Shown: positions 1 to 9,374 of the stretch, piece after piece | Layout of the letters: each line of letters opens with the position of its first letter | How positions within the stretch are numbered: the first letter of the stretch is position 1 | Assembly: GCF_001373415.1 (NCBI RefSeq) | Contig: NZ_CDSE01000036.1 | Coordinates: 1-64,000 of the forward strand | Reading direction: 5' to 3' | DNA length: 64,000 bases | Source of the DNA: Paenibacillus dakarensis | GTDB lineage: Bacteria; Bacillota; Bacilli; Paenibacillales; Paenibacillaceae | Translations under genes and position numbers: made by a program | The notes under the pieces: model-generated | The model's database searches: none | The model's input: only the letters and a program-made list of their open reading frames with translations | What the model was told of the DNA's origin: nothing

Positions 1-2602
1 GTTCGAGGCCGGCGCCAGGCGCGGCCTCGCCGGCAGGAGCCGGCCGCCTGCGGAGCAGGGCGGCCATGCGACTGCCGATGGCGGCCCATGGCAGAGCCAG
101 GCGCCGCACGGCGATGTCGGCGACCCACAGCAGGAGGGCCGCCACGAGCAGCGGGTAGCTCCAATCATGGAGCACCCGCCGGGACGCTGCCTCACGGTCG
201 AATACCTCCTCCGGCTTATCCCAGGAGAGGACGCGGCCGCCAGTCAGCTCGGCCAGCTTCTTCAATCCTTCCTCCCCCCCTCCGGAGGAAATCCGGTACT
301 CCGGCGAGTAAGGAACAACAAATCCGGTGCTTGGCGCCGCTTGCACCGCTTCTCCCCCGCTGGCATCCTCAAGCGACATCAGGAACGCCCCGGGCTTCGA
401 GACATTTACCTGTCCTGTATAGCGCCCGGGAGCTTCCTGAACCAGATCCACCGTCTGTTCTCCAGCTTCATCGCCTGCAATTTTTGCTGTCAGCTTCTCC
501 GGAGGATGATCGCCGGTGGCCTCGACCTGCAGCTTTACCTGATTGCCCGCTGCGGTCGTTGTCACTTCATATGGAGATGATATAAACTGCGGGAACGTCC
601 ATTTCACGATTTCCGTCAACGTGTCCGCAAATTCAGGCCAAGACACCCATTCCTTTGACCATTTTCCGCTTAAATCACTCGTCCACGCTACTGTCCGGCC
701 AGAGCCATACTGCCATCTCGCAAGGACAGGATCGGGTTCCGGACTGACAAGCACCGTCTGGGCAGACGATTTAGGTGTTGCTGCCACATATCCGTATAAT
801 CCGGGAACACCTTGATCAAACAGCGCTGCCCAGTCTCCTGCATTTTGAATTGCCGGAATGAACGGTTTATCTACAATATAGGACTTCGCCATCAAGACAG
901 CCTCCCGGCTGAATATGGCGGGCAGAGTCGTTTCATCCTCTACGTAGTAATAACGGCCCTTGGCCGAATCAGCAAGGTACTGCAACAAATTCTTGTCCGC
1001 ATCCGCACCCACAGCGACCGAGGATAATGTAATTTTGTTCTTCACCATCGTGCTCGTCAGGTCATCATAACCGGATTGAAGAGCCGATTGCCCATCCGTC
1101 ATGAGAATCATATGCCGTCTCTGTGCTTTGATGTTCAGCATCTCATTCAGTGCCGATTCGACAGCCGGATAAATATTCGTTCCTCCTGCACTCGGAATGG
1201 ATTGAATCGATTCAAGCACATCCTTCTTGTCACCCAGCTTCTGAGGCGGAACGACCCACCATGGCGAATCATCAAATGCAACAACACCCACCGTATCCTT
1301 GGAACGCAGCATCTCCACGGTACGCATAGCCGATTCCTTTGCCAGCTCGATCTTGTTGCCGCTCATGCTGCCGGAACGGTCAATAACCAGAATGAGACCA
1401 AGCGATGGAATTTCACGCTTGCCTTCCAGCTCCATCGAGACGGGAAGTGCTTTTTCAATCGGAGTCTTGAAATAGCCGCCCATGCCGAAGCTGTCGTCCC
1501 CTCCGGCCATCATAAATCCGATCCCGAAGCTTCGAACCGCCTGCTCGATCATCTCCATCTGCTTCCCGCCAACTTCACTGCCGGATACATTGTTAAAAAT
1601 AATACTGTCATAAACCGCATACTTCGCAGGCTCTAGCGGCAGCATGTACGGAGGAATAACCTCCGTCCCGATCATGCCGGATTCCAGCGCAGCGGTAATA
1701 TTTCCTGACGTACCCGGCGTTCCTTCCACAATCAGCACCTTCGGCGGGCCATCCACACGGGTGAAATCAAATCCGGCATTATTCGCAGACGATTCGTCGC
1801 CTTCCATAAATATTTCAGCCTTGTATCTGTGAAGTCCCGGTGACTTCGCAAGCCCTTTAACTGCAAAGCGGTTCTCACCTGCTGACAGCTCTACCCGCTC
1901 CCGTCCAATCTCCCGGTTGTCTTCATAGATCCGCAGCTCTCCAGCGGTCTTAAAGGTGCTCTTGATCATCACTTCAACATAGAACGCTTCTGCCTGATAC
2001 AGCTTATCCGGCACCCGCAATTCCTCAACCGCCGCATCCTTGATTTCCTGCTGAGGAACAGGGAGCACATCCACCGCGATCCCGCGGTCCTTCAGCAATC
2101 TGCCTGCCCCTGCCATGCTGCCAACATTCTCTTCCCCGTCCGAGAGAAGCACAATGCGGGAATCCGCCATGCCCTCGAACAGATTTCCTGCAAGCAGAAG
2201 CCCGGATTCCAGACCCGTAAACTTCCCCTCAAGCGCTGCATTCAGAGAAGCTCCTGCCTCTTCGGATAAAGAAAGCTTGCGTTCAACAGCTCCTTCGAGA
2301 CCTGCAGATACTAACGCAGTGCTGTCCTTTTCTCCTTTTGATTGCAAGGAGGACTGAATCCATTCACTCAATCTCGCTGTATCCCCCATACTATCCGAGC
2401 GATCCGCCAAATAAACAACCTGTTTATCATGCAGAACCGTAAAGCCATGAATTCCGGATAATACAAAAATAAGCAGAATAATGACACAAGCTCTTAAAAA
2501 TAATGCCAGCTTTTTACGGAAGCCTCCAAGCCGAAAATCCGTTTTATAAGCATAGTAGAGAAATGCTCCAGCCGGAATCAGCAGCAAGAGAAACCATGGC
2601 AT
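1..2602 (-). CDS. VWA-domain membrane protein, 3' end cut by window edge
   Basis: The frame is open from ATG at 2602, one base after the stop of the upstream gene, to base 1, so about 867 residues are seen and the C-terminus is missing. Two N-terminal membrane segments (about residues 3-19 and 32-50) precede a degenerate VWA-like start (DRSDS, 67-71). A better VWA domain begins near residue 408 with DRSGSMSG, a MIDAS-type DxSxS motif. A third hydrophobic segment lies near the visible end, about residue 820. This layout fits the large VWA/glutamine-amidotransferase-like proteins that end MoxR-DUF58-BatA operons. It probably acts at the outer face of the membrane; its substrate is unknown. It is the last gene seen in the eight-gene operon. 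Confidence 0.85.
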   Translation of the reverse strand, partial: MPWFLLLLIPAGAFLYYAYKTDFRLGGFRKKLALFLRACVIILLIFVLSGIHGFTVLHDKQVVYLADRSDSMGDTARLSEWIQSSLQSKGEKDSTALVSAGLEGAVERKLSLSEEAGASLNAALEGKFTGLESGLLLAGNLFEGMADSRIVLLSDGEENVGSMAGAGRLLKDRGIAVDVLPVPQQEIKDAAVEELRVPDKLYQAEAFYVEVMIKSTFKTAGELRIYEDNREIGRERVELSAGENRFAVKGLAKSPGLHRYKAEIFMEGDESSANNAGFDFTRVDGPPKVLIVEGTPGTSGNITAALESGMIGTEVIPPYMLPLEPAKYAVYDSIIFNNVSGSEVGGKQMEMIEQAVRSFGIGFMMAGGDDSFGMGGYFKTPIEKALPVSMELEGKREIPSLGLILVIDRSGSMSGNKIELAKESAMRTVEMLRSKDTVGVVAFDDSPWWVVPPQKLGDKKDVLESIQSIPSAGGTNIYPAVESALNEMLNIKAQRRHMILMTDGQSALQSGYDDLTSTMVKNKITLSSVAVGADADKNLLQYLADSAKGRYYYVEDETTLPAIFSREAVLMAKSYIVDKPFIPAIQNAGDWAALFDQGVPGLYGYVAATPKSSAQTVLVSPEPDPVLARWQYGSGRTVAWTSDLSGKWSKEWVSWPEFADTLTEIVKWTFPQFISSPYEVTTTAAGNQVKLQVEATGDHPPEKLTAKIAGDEAGEQTVDLVQEAPGRYTGQVNVSKPGAFLMSLEDASGGEAVQAAPSTGFVVPYSPEYRISSGGGEEGLKKLAELTGGRVLSWDKPEEVFDREAASRRVLHDWSYPLLVAALLLWVADIAVRRLALPWAAIGSRMAALLRRRPAPAGEAAPGAGLE

Positions 2603-2603
2603 A

Positions 2604-4643
2604 CTAAATTGAACGCCCACGCTGGTACACCCCCCATTCTGCCGCAATCACAATCAGCGCCAATGCCGCAAGCCAAGGTATAAGCGACATTCCGGGAGCA
2701 TTCGTATTCTCCGGCGTCGTCGAGCCTTCGCCATCCTTTGCCTCTGTCTGGCCATCACCTGCATGACTTAGCACAGGACCTTGATCAACGGCCAATTCTC
2801 CTTCAAAAGGATCGGCGGTTACAGCAAGCAAATAGCTGATCTTCTCTCCCGCTGTATTTTCCTGTTCAAAAGCGTACAGTCCCGGCATTTCAGGCACAGT
2901 TTGTGCTGATGAATATCCCTTTTCAGTGCGCAGCGCTTCGGGGCGGTCAATACCCGTCTTCAGCGCCAAGCCGTCTTTAGGGACCCAGGCAGCCTTCACG
3001 GTATCTGCCGCGATTGGAATATCCGCAACAGCTCCCGCCATATAGCGTCCAAGTCCGCTTCCTTTTCCTGCTGTCATCCATTTCAGCGTGTTATTCACAA
3101 GCACCGGAAATTCGGATGAAAGCGGAAGATCGCTGCCCTGCAGCAGAAATCCGAAGGATAGACGGGGATACCCCGCTTCCTTGCCTGCATAAACGACCGG
3201 GGTATCTCCCAGCTTGATGATCGGCTCACCCCATAACGGCTGTTCATCCATGAAAGTCCCAACATACACTCCCGATAATGTGATGTATGAGGTGACCGGA
3301 TGAGCTGAAATCACCGGTTGCCCACCAGGAATCTTCTTCTTCGTTCCTTGCGTGCCTATGGTCCAGAGCGGGGTTTTAGCTGTTAAGGCTGCCCAGTCTC
3401 CCTTGCGGAACATATCCGGCACAGGACCATCCATGACGATCAGGTCAAAATCTCCCGCTGGTACAGGCACTTCATTACCCTGATCTGCAGCTTTGGCGGT
3501 ACCAGATTCACGCTCTGTACTTTCCGTGCCTCCTGTACCTTTCGTGCTTTCCGTGCTCTCCGCACTCACCGTTACCCTGGTTACCTCAGCTCCGCTGAGC
3601 TGCAGTGCCTTCTCCAGGAACATGTTACCTGGGGTGAGCAGAAGAACCCTTGAGCTTCCAAGCTTCGTGCCGAAAGCGTACGACCCGTTATCCGCTTCGT
3701 ATTCATCGTCTCCGGCAAGCTCCAGACGGTATACCTCAGCATATGGAACATTATCAAATGATAACGTTGACTTCGCTGAGGACTGTACTTCAGCTTCCCT
3801 GCTTGTCAGGAGCTTATCATCACCATACAGATTCACTTCTACGGTCACAGGCTGGGCCGAATTGCTGCTGAGGACAGCAATAGCCGTGTTGGTTGCTCCT
3901 GCCGCATCCTTGTTTGAAATGCCGAATTGCTCTATGGCGTAATTCAGCGGCAAGCTGCCGCCGGATATTTTCTCAACAGAAATCGGAGCATTGAATACCA
4001 TCTGCACCGGATCTTCCTTCCACTGTCCGTCCGTAAACACGATCACCTCGGCATCCGTCTCTTCACGCGTTAAAGCTGACGCCAGCGAAAGTGTCTCCCT
4101 GTAGGATGCTTGTCCATAGTAGGGCAGCATCTGATCAACGGCCTTCCCAATTACATCCCGGTCGCTTTCACGAGATAGTACAGTAACCGGTCTTTCGCCA
4201 ACAGTCAGAAGTGTAATGTCCTTGCCCCTTCCTTGATCCTTAACGTATTCATGAATACGTTCCTTCAATAGATCAAGCCGCGTGTAAGCATCCTCTTCGT
4301 CCTTCCGGTTCGGTGAATCGTCTGAAGGCTCCGCCTCCGCGCTCATGCTGCCTGAGGTGTCGGCGACGATCACGATATGCTGGCTTCCGCTGCCGGACAC
4401 CTTCACAAAAGGCTGCATCAGCGCGAAGATGATCACTGCCGCTGCCAGAAGCTGCAGCCATAATAACAATCGGTTTTGAAGCTTCTGCCATGGCCGGTTA
4501 GCTTCCAGGTTGCGAAGCACCCGGTCCCATAGCAGATGGCTCGGCACGGTTGTATCGATATATTTTCGTTTGAACATATACATCAGCACAATGGCTGGTA
4601 AGGCTAGCCCAAACCAGAGACTAAGCCATGATTGAATCCCCAA
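2604..4643 (-). CDS. BatA/VWA-domain membrane protein
   Basis: I choose TTG at 4643 because it follows a strong ribosome binding site, AAGGGGGAGGA, about five bases upstream. An alternative GTG at 4745 overlaps the DUF58 gene and lacks such a site. The product is then 679 residues. It starts with a BatA-type hydrophobic N-terminus (IQSWLSLWFG), followed by a second membrane helix around residues 58-76. A VWA domain carries DTSGSMS at about 95-101, and a C-terminal membrane helix lies near the last 30 residues. Such proteins accompany MoxR ATPases and DUF58 proteins, where the VWA domain is thought to bind partners through a metal-ion site. A low-complexity Ser/Thr/Glu stretch (about 365-395) separates the VWA part from the rest. 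Confidence 0.85.
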   Translation of the reverse strand: MGIQSWLSLWFGLALPAIVLMYMFKRKYIDTTVPSHLLWDRVLRNLEANRPWQKLQNRLLLWLQLLAAAVIIFALMQPFVKVSGSGSQHIVIVADTSGSMSAEAEPSDDSPNRKDEEDAYTRLDLLKERIHEYVKDQGRGKDITLLTVGERPVTVLSRESDRDVIGKAVDQMLPYYGQASYRETLSLASALTREETDAEVIVFTDGQWKEDPVQMVFNAPISVEKISGGSLPLNYAIEQFGISNKDAAGATNTAIAVLSSNSAQPVTVEVNLYGDDKLLTSREAEVQSSAKSTLSFDNVPYAEVYRLELAGDDEYEADNGSYAFGTKLGSSRVLLLTPGNMFLEKALQLSGAEVTRVTVSAESTESTKGTGGTESTERESGTAKAADQGNEVPVPAGDFDLIVMDGPVPDMFRKGDWAALTAKTPLWTIGTQGTKKKIPGGQPVISAHPVTSYITLSGVYVGTFMDEQPLWGEPIIKLGDTPVVYAGKEAGYPRLSFGFLLQGSDLPLSSEFPVLVNNTLKWMTAGKGSGLGRYMAGAVADIPIAADTVKAAWVPKDGLALKTGIDRPEALRTEKGYSSAQTVPEMPGLYAFEQENTAGEKISYLLAVTADPFEGELAVDQGPVLSHAGDGQTEAKDGEGSTTPENTNAPGMSLIPWLAALALIVIAAEWGVYQRGRSI

Positions 4644-4722
4644 AAAGTCCTCCCCCTTAAAAGCCCTGCTCCAGGGTAAAGCCTCCAGAATCACTCGAGA
4701 ATGATGAGTTTCCTGAAGAACC

Positions 4723-5691
4723 TTAACCTTTAACCAGTCCAGCACCTGCCAGAATACCGAACACGGCTTCTTGCAGTGGCATATCCGCAGGAATTAACAG
4801 ATAAGTCATACCGCGCTCGGCACATACCCGGGCCAGCATCTGACGATAGTTCTCCAGTTCCTCCCGGTAAGCCTCAAGCACTCTTCCTGTTACGGCCACT
4901 TCCTTACCTGTCAAATATTCACTATCCACCAGCCGCAGGTCCCCGGAAAGTCTCGGTTCAAGTTCGTCCCGTGACAAGATATGGACCAGCACCGTTTCCT
5001 GGCCGGCGCCGGCTAACAATGACAACGATCTGGACAATTCCTCTTCTCCGCCTTCGAGCCAGAAGTCTGAGAATATCCACGTCATTCCCGGGAGTCTTGG
5101 CAGTGCACCAGGAACCGACAGCGCCGCCGCCAGGCTTCCATCTCCACCTGCAGGAGCCTGCTGAAGATGTGAGAACAGCCGATGAGCAGCACTTTTTCCC
5201 CGAAGTACAGGTAACCTGGAGTCAAGCGTTTTACTGTAGCAGGCAAGCTGCAAACGATCATAAGAAGATAAAGCCATGTAGCCGATGCTTGCAGCCAGCT
5301 GCCGGGCAAGCAGCCACTTTGTTCCCTCTGCATCCCCTTTACCAGAATGATTAGTACCACCGTTTAACGAAGAGGCATCGTGGGCAGCTCCCGTTGTAAC
5401 AGCGTTCATGGAAGCAGAGCAGTCCACATAAATACTGACCATGAGCTCCTGCTCATCCATGAACTGCCTGACAAATGCCTTGCCAGTTCGGGAATAGACT
5501 CCCCAATCAAATCTTCGCACATCATCGCCGGGAGTATATAGGCGATAATCCGCGAACTCCAGCGACGACCCGAGACGGCGGGATCTCCGCTTTCCCTGCA
5601 GTGTGCCAGCCACCCTTGTTCTTGCCCCCAGACTAAGCCGCTCAAGGCGAGTCAACCACTCAGGCGAAAGCAGATGTCCAGACCCGCTCAC
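4723..5691 (-). CDS. DUF58 domain-containing protein
   Basis: This is a 322-residue protein with the DUF58 hallmark DYRLYTPGDDVRRFDW at about 48-63. A VWA-like strand with VDCSASM follows at about 89-95. There is no signal peptide or clear membrane helix. The GTG start at 5691 overlaps the TGA stop of the MoxR gene (GTGA), so the two are translationally coupled. DUF58 proteins are regular partners of MoxR AAA+ ATPases and VWA proteins, and I infer the same complex here. An Asn/Gly/His-rich insertion around residues 100-120 looks like a flexible loop. The biochemical role of DUF58 is not established. Confidence 0.9.
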   Translation of the reverse strand: MSGSGHLLSPEWLTRLERLSLGARTRVAGTLQGKRRSRRLGSSLEFADYRLYTPGDDVRRFDWGVYSRTGKAFVRQFMDEQELMVSIYVDCSASMNAVTTGAAHDASSLNGGTNHSGKGDAEGTKWLLARQLAASIGYMALSSYDRLQLACYSKTLDSRLPVLRGKSAAHRLFSHLQQAPAGGDGSLAAALSVPGALPRLPGMTWIFSDFWLEGGEEELSRSLSLLAGAGQETVLVHILSRDELEPRLSGDLRLVDSEYLTGKEVAVTGRVLEAYREELENYRQMLARVCAERGMTYLLIPADMPLQEAVFGILAGAGLVKG

Positions 5692-6677
5692 ACTGATCCC
5701 TCCAGCTTGTTCAGAACCGCCTGAATCACTTGATCCGTCGTTACCCCCATCGCCTGTCCTTCAAAGTTCAGGAATAACCGGTGACGAAGCGCCGGTAATG
5801 CCACAGCCCGAATATCTCCGGTAGATAAATGCATTCGTCCACTGCAGAGGGCACGGACCTTTCCAACAGAAATAATGGACTGCACCCCGCGCGGACCCGA
5901 ACCGAAACGAACATATTTGCGCACCTCTTCAGGTGCAGAGGCTTCTTCCGGATGAGTCATCATTAACAGCCTGACAGCGTAGTCGAGAATTTCTTCAGCA
6001 ACCAGCACCTCCTTGGCACCATGCTGAATTTCGAGCAGCTGCTGGGCAGTCATCTGTCTTTGGACTTTGGTTTCACGGGTTGATGTCGTTCGTCTTACGA
6101 TTTCCTTCAGCTCATCCGCACTCGGATACGATACTTCAATCTTCAAGAGAAACCGGTCGAGCTGAGCCTCCGGCAGCGGATATGTTCCTTCGTTCTCCAG
6201 AGGGTTCTGCGTTGCCAGCACGAAGAATGGTTTCGGGAGTTGATGCGTTTCACTTCCGACGGTTACAGTCTTCTCCTGCATCGCCTCCAGCAGCGCGCTC
6301 TGGGTCTTCGGTGTTGCGCGGTTAATCTCATCAGCAAGCACAATACTGCTGAACAGCGGTCCCTTTTGGAAAGACATCCCTGTGCTGCCTGTCTGACCGA
6401 AGGACAGAATATTGGTACCTGTAATGTCGCTCGGCATTAAATCTGGCGTAAACTGAATCCTTGAGAAGGATAAATCCAGTGCCTCGGATACCGTACGGAC
6501 AAGCATCGTTTTGCCAAGCCCCGGAATCCCCTCCAGCAGTGCATGACCACCAGCAAAAATACACCAGAGCATCTGCTCTACCACTTCCTGCTGGCCGACA
6601 ATGACTTCGCCGATCTGATCTCTCAAATTTGATATATGTTCTACCCATTCCTGCGGTCTAACTGTGGTTTCAGACAT
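5688..6677 (-). CDS. MoxR-family AAA+ ATPase
   Basis: The 329-residue product has Walker A GIPGLGKT at 50-57 and Walker B IVLADEIN at about 112-119. Sensor-region residues ATQNPLENEGTYPLPEAQLD follow, all typical of the MoxR subfamily. MoxR ATPases are thought to act as chaperones that insert cofactors or remodel complexes containing VWA proteins, which fits the downstream DUF58 and VWA genes. The ATG start at 6677 has an AGGGG site about ten bases upstream. The 42-base gap to the preceding gene and the 4-base overlap with the next one place it inside the operon. Its length is normal for the family and all key motifs are present, so it should be active. Confidence 0.95.
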   Translation of the reverse strand: MSETTVRPQEWVEHISNLRDQIGEVIVGQQEVVEQMLWCIFAGGHALLEGIPGLGKTMLVRTVSEALDLSFSRIQFTPDLMPSDITGTNILSFGQTGSTGMSFQKGPLFSSIVLADEINRATPKTQSALLEAMQEKTVTVGSETHQLPKPFFVLATQNPLENEGTYPLPEAQLDRFLLKIEVSYPSADELKEIVRRTTSTRETKVQRQMTAQQLLEIQHGAKEVLVAEEILDYAVRLLMMTHPEEASAPEEVRKYVRFGSGPRGVQSIISVGKVRALCSGRMHLSTGDIRAVALPALRHRLFLNFEGQAMGVTTDQVIQAVLNKLEGSV

Positions 6678-6719
6678 GGATCGTTACCCCTCTTCATCAT
6701 TCTATAGTCCATTCGAAGC

Positions 6720-8411
6720 TTACGGATTGGGATTAATCTGCGTGAAATAATCCTCTACCAATCCCTGCATTTGCTCTGGTAATGGATTGCGTCCCAGTGA
6801 TTTGCGCGCCTCAGCAGCATAATCCTTGTATACCTCTTCATAAGGCCTGGAAGTTCCCGGTATGGTCGGAGATACGCCACCCTTCTGAACCTCACCGCCT
6901 TTGCCATTCAGCGCACCGGAATCGTTCTTCACATTTCCGCTTCCTTGCAAGTCTCGAGGCGTCGTGACAAGCTCACGCCCGCCAGAACCCAGACCGGCGC
7001 CGGCTCCGTGACCTGTTCCTGTGCCTCTTCCCGTTCCGCTGCCGCTGCCTAATTCTGATCCAGAGCCAGATCCGCTTCCAGAGCCTGAACCTTTACCAGC
7101 CCCCTTGCCTTGACCTTCCCCTCCAGATCCGTCCCCTTCAGAATCCTCGCCTTCTCCTTCACTTTCCCCATCGCTTGAGCCTTCAGAGAGACCCGCCTGG
7201 GCTAGCGCCTCTGCACTGCCTCCGGTCGCCCATGTATCGGACACCTTCATGCCTGCAGCTGCCATCTGATCAGCCAAATTTAGTCCCTGAGAAGCCAGTG
7301 CTGCAGCAAGATCAGATGCTGCTTTTGAGGTGTCGTCAGATGATTGTTTAGCTTCAGCAGCCTTCGCAAGCTCTTCTGCAAGCTTCTTAAGCGCCTCTTC
7401 CTGCTCCTTTGTCAGCTTTCCGTCCTTCAATGCATCCGCTGTTTTTTGGAGAGCATCCTTCAGCTTGTCAGCTTCAGGGTTTTTAGCGGCCTCGGCAGCC
7501 ATTTGCTTCAACGCCTCCGACAGCATTTTCTTCTCCTTGTCTGACATCTTCTTGACCTGCTCCGTCAGCTTCTTCATTTCCTGCTTCAATTGCTCGGCTT
7601 TACCTTCTTGAAGACTTTTTCCCGCGTTCGCCAAGGCTTTATTATTCATCATCTGCTTCGCCAGTTCGGAGATAGCCTTGGACTGCTCTTCCTGCTTCCT
7701 CATCGTCTTCTCCAGCTGCTTCATCAATTCTTCCAGCTTCTCAAGCGCCTTCTCAGGCTCTTTTGCTTTCTCCAGCTGTTTCTTCAGCTCCTCAATCTGC
7801 TCATGAAGCTTCTGTTTATCCTCTGGCTTGATAAGCTCTTTCTTCAGCTCCTCGGCCAGCTTCTCCGTCTCTTTCACCTGCTGCTTGATCCAGCTCTGCT
7901 TCTCCTTGGCGGCCTCCACCTGCTTATCCATCGGATTCGGAATAAATGCCATAATGAGCACGGCAGCGAGTCCGGCACTGCAAATGATGAGCTGCTTCTT
8001 CCATTTCGGAACAGGCAAGCGCTGCTTCATGGTCGCTGCAAACTGTCTGCCATACTGCTCTGCCTGATCGCGCTGAAACCTTGCTGCCAGCGATTCATCT
8101 CCCACGAAGGAGAGAGCGGTGACCATCATATCGCTCCGCTCTGTTCCTTCTGTCGCTCCATCCATAACGGACGCCGCTTCCTTCACAGGAACACGGCGAA
8201 CCCATCCAATCAGCAATCCGATAATAACCCCGGCAGCAGGAAGGATAATGACACCCATTCGAAGCCAAAAGATTGGCACGAATCTCCCGATGACAAGCAG
8301 AAGCAGGGCAGCAGCGAACCCTGCAGCAAGCCCCGTTAATGCATAAGCAGCCATCCGGAAGCGCTGCAGCCTGCGGCGGGCCATTTCTATGAAACGTATA
8401 ATATTATCCAT
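6720..8411 (-). CDS. coiled-coil membrane protein, unknown function
   Basis: I do not recognise a named family. The 563-residue protein has two N-terminal membrane helices (about 20-41 and 48-69) and a third at about 144-160. A long Lys/Glu/Leu-rich region from about 170 to 345 has the heptad character of a coiled coil. A Gly/Ser/Glu-rich linker follows (about 405-475), and a short conserved-looking tail contains RPYEEVYKDYAAEA. The long helix probably reaches out of the membrane. Its place between an ABC exporter and MoxR suggests it couples the transporter to the ATPase/VWA complex, but that is inference from neighbours only. Confidence 0.75.
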   Translation of the reverse strand: MDNIIRFIEMARRRLQRFRMAAYALTGLAAGFAAALLLLVIGRFVPIFWLRMGVIILPAAGVIIGLLIGWVRRVPVKEAASVMDGATEGTERSDMMVTALSFVGDESLAARFQRDQAEQYGRQFAATMKQRLPVPKWKKQLIICSAGLAAVLIMAFIPNPMDKQVEAAKEKQSWIKQQVKETEKLAEELKKELIKPEDKQKLHEQIEELKKQLEKAKEPEKALEKLEELMKQLEKTMRKQEEQSKAISELAKQMMNNKALANAGKSLQEGKAEQLKQEMKKLTEQVKKMSDKEKKMLSEALKQMAAEAAKNPEADKLKDALQKTADALKDGKLTKEQEEALKKLAEELAKAAEAKQSSDDTSKAASDLAAALASQGLNLADQMAAAGMKVSDTWATGGSAEALAQAGLSEGSSDGESEGEGEDSEGDGSGGEGQGKGAGKGSGSGSGSGSGSELGSGSGTGRGTGTGHGAGAGLGSGGRELVTTPRDLQGSGNVKNDSGALNGKGGEVQKGGVSPTIPGTSRPYEEVYKDYAAEARKSLGRNPLPEQMQGLVEDYFTQINPNP

Positions 8412-8441
8412 TTTTGTACTGCCCTTTCGCTCCTCTAAGCC

Positions 8442-9374
8442 TTATACACTAGCTTCCGAGGCAGATTTAGATGCTTTTCTCCTGCCAAATAACTTCCCTC
8501 TTCGCACCGGACGAATTCGGCGTATCGCAATCCACAACGAAATAATGATAACAACAGAGTATACAAGAATGAATTCCAGCCATAACTCAATTGGAGCTTT
8601 ACTGTTGAGCGTTCCTCCCTGAACAAAGAATGCTGTCTTGGAGAAGGAAGGCTCAAACAGGCTGACCATCGCTCCCGCCGGATTCAGTCCAAGCACATAG
8701 CCGATCCAGGAATAGGATTGAGTTACAGATGCTCCAGACGAGTAAAAATTTCGCTGCTCAACACCAAGGAAGAACAAATACAACAGACCCGTGACGAGGA
8801 AAATAACAAGACCTGCTCCATAGGTCACAATAATGGCAACAATCGTCTTCTTAAACAATGTAGAGAACATCACCCCAAGTGCGCCCAGAAGCAGCATCAC
8901 AAATAGGTAGAACAAGAATACCGATATTAACTGTTTCGGTGATATCCCTCCATACAGGAAGACAATACTGTATATAGGAAGCGTTGCGAGTATAATCAAT
9001 GTCATGAAACTAAGAGAAGATACCAGCTTGCTGAGCACAATCGTAGCCGAGCTTTGCTGAGTTGTAAGAAGCATGCTGAGCGTCTGCTTCTCTCTTTCGC
9101 TGCTGATAACCCCTGCCGTCAATGCCGGCGCCATAAAAGCGATGAGTACCAGCTGGGCGAAACTCAGTACATAGAACATCATTTGGCTTCTTGTCGAATC
9201 GAAACGCTGAGAACCGTTTTGTCCCAAGTAGAGAAAGATATATATGAATCCCATTGCTATAGCACCAAGTGCTAGTACATAGAACAGGACGGACAGCATG
9301 GAGCGCGGTGACCGCATACGCAGTCTGAACTCCTTATCCATCACTGGGTTAATTAATCTTCTGCTCCAGTTCAT
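8442..9374 (-). CDS. ABC-2 type transporter permease
   Basis: The 310-residue integral membrane protein has about six hydrophobic segments. After the first helix it has LTAGVISSEREKQTLSMLLT (about 84-103), the cytoplasmic motif seen in NatB/YhaP-like ABC-2 permeases. Its ATG overlaps the end of the ATPase gene by four bases, so the two form one exporter. The C-terminus is basic (Arg/Lys-rich) and cytosolic. The transported substrate cannot be read from the sequence. The operon partners (a large secreted protein, VWA proteins and MoxR) point to a role in the cell envelope rather than drug export. Confidence 0.88.
   Translation of the reverse strand: MNWSRRLINPVMDKEFRLRMRSPRSMLSVLFYVLALGAIAMGFIYIFLYLGQNGSQRFDSTRSQMMFYVLSFAQLVLIAFMAPALTAGVISSEREKQTLSMLLTTQQSSATIVLSKLVSSLSFMTLIILATLPIYSIVFLYGGISPKQLISVFLFYLFVMLLLGALGVMFSTLFKKTIVAIIVTYGAGLVIFLVTGLLYLFFLGVEQRNFYSSGASVTQSYSWIGYVLGLNPAGAMVSLFEPSFSKTAFFVQGGTLNSKAPIELWLEFILVYSVVIIISLWIAIRRIRPVRRGKLFGRRKASKSASEASV

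Noticed and set aside
4643..4745. GTG 4745 as the start of the BatA-like gene
   Set aside because: It overlaps DUF58 and lacks a ribosome site, while TTG 4643 has AAGGGGGAGGA and begins at the family's usual N-terminus.
7590..8339. 249-codon plus-strand frame full of Leu/Phe
   Set aside because: It is antisense to the Lys/Glu coiled-coil gene, whose codon bias makes the reverse strand open; no start signal.
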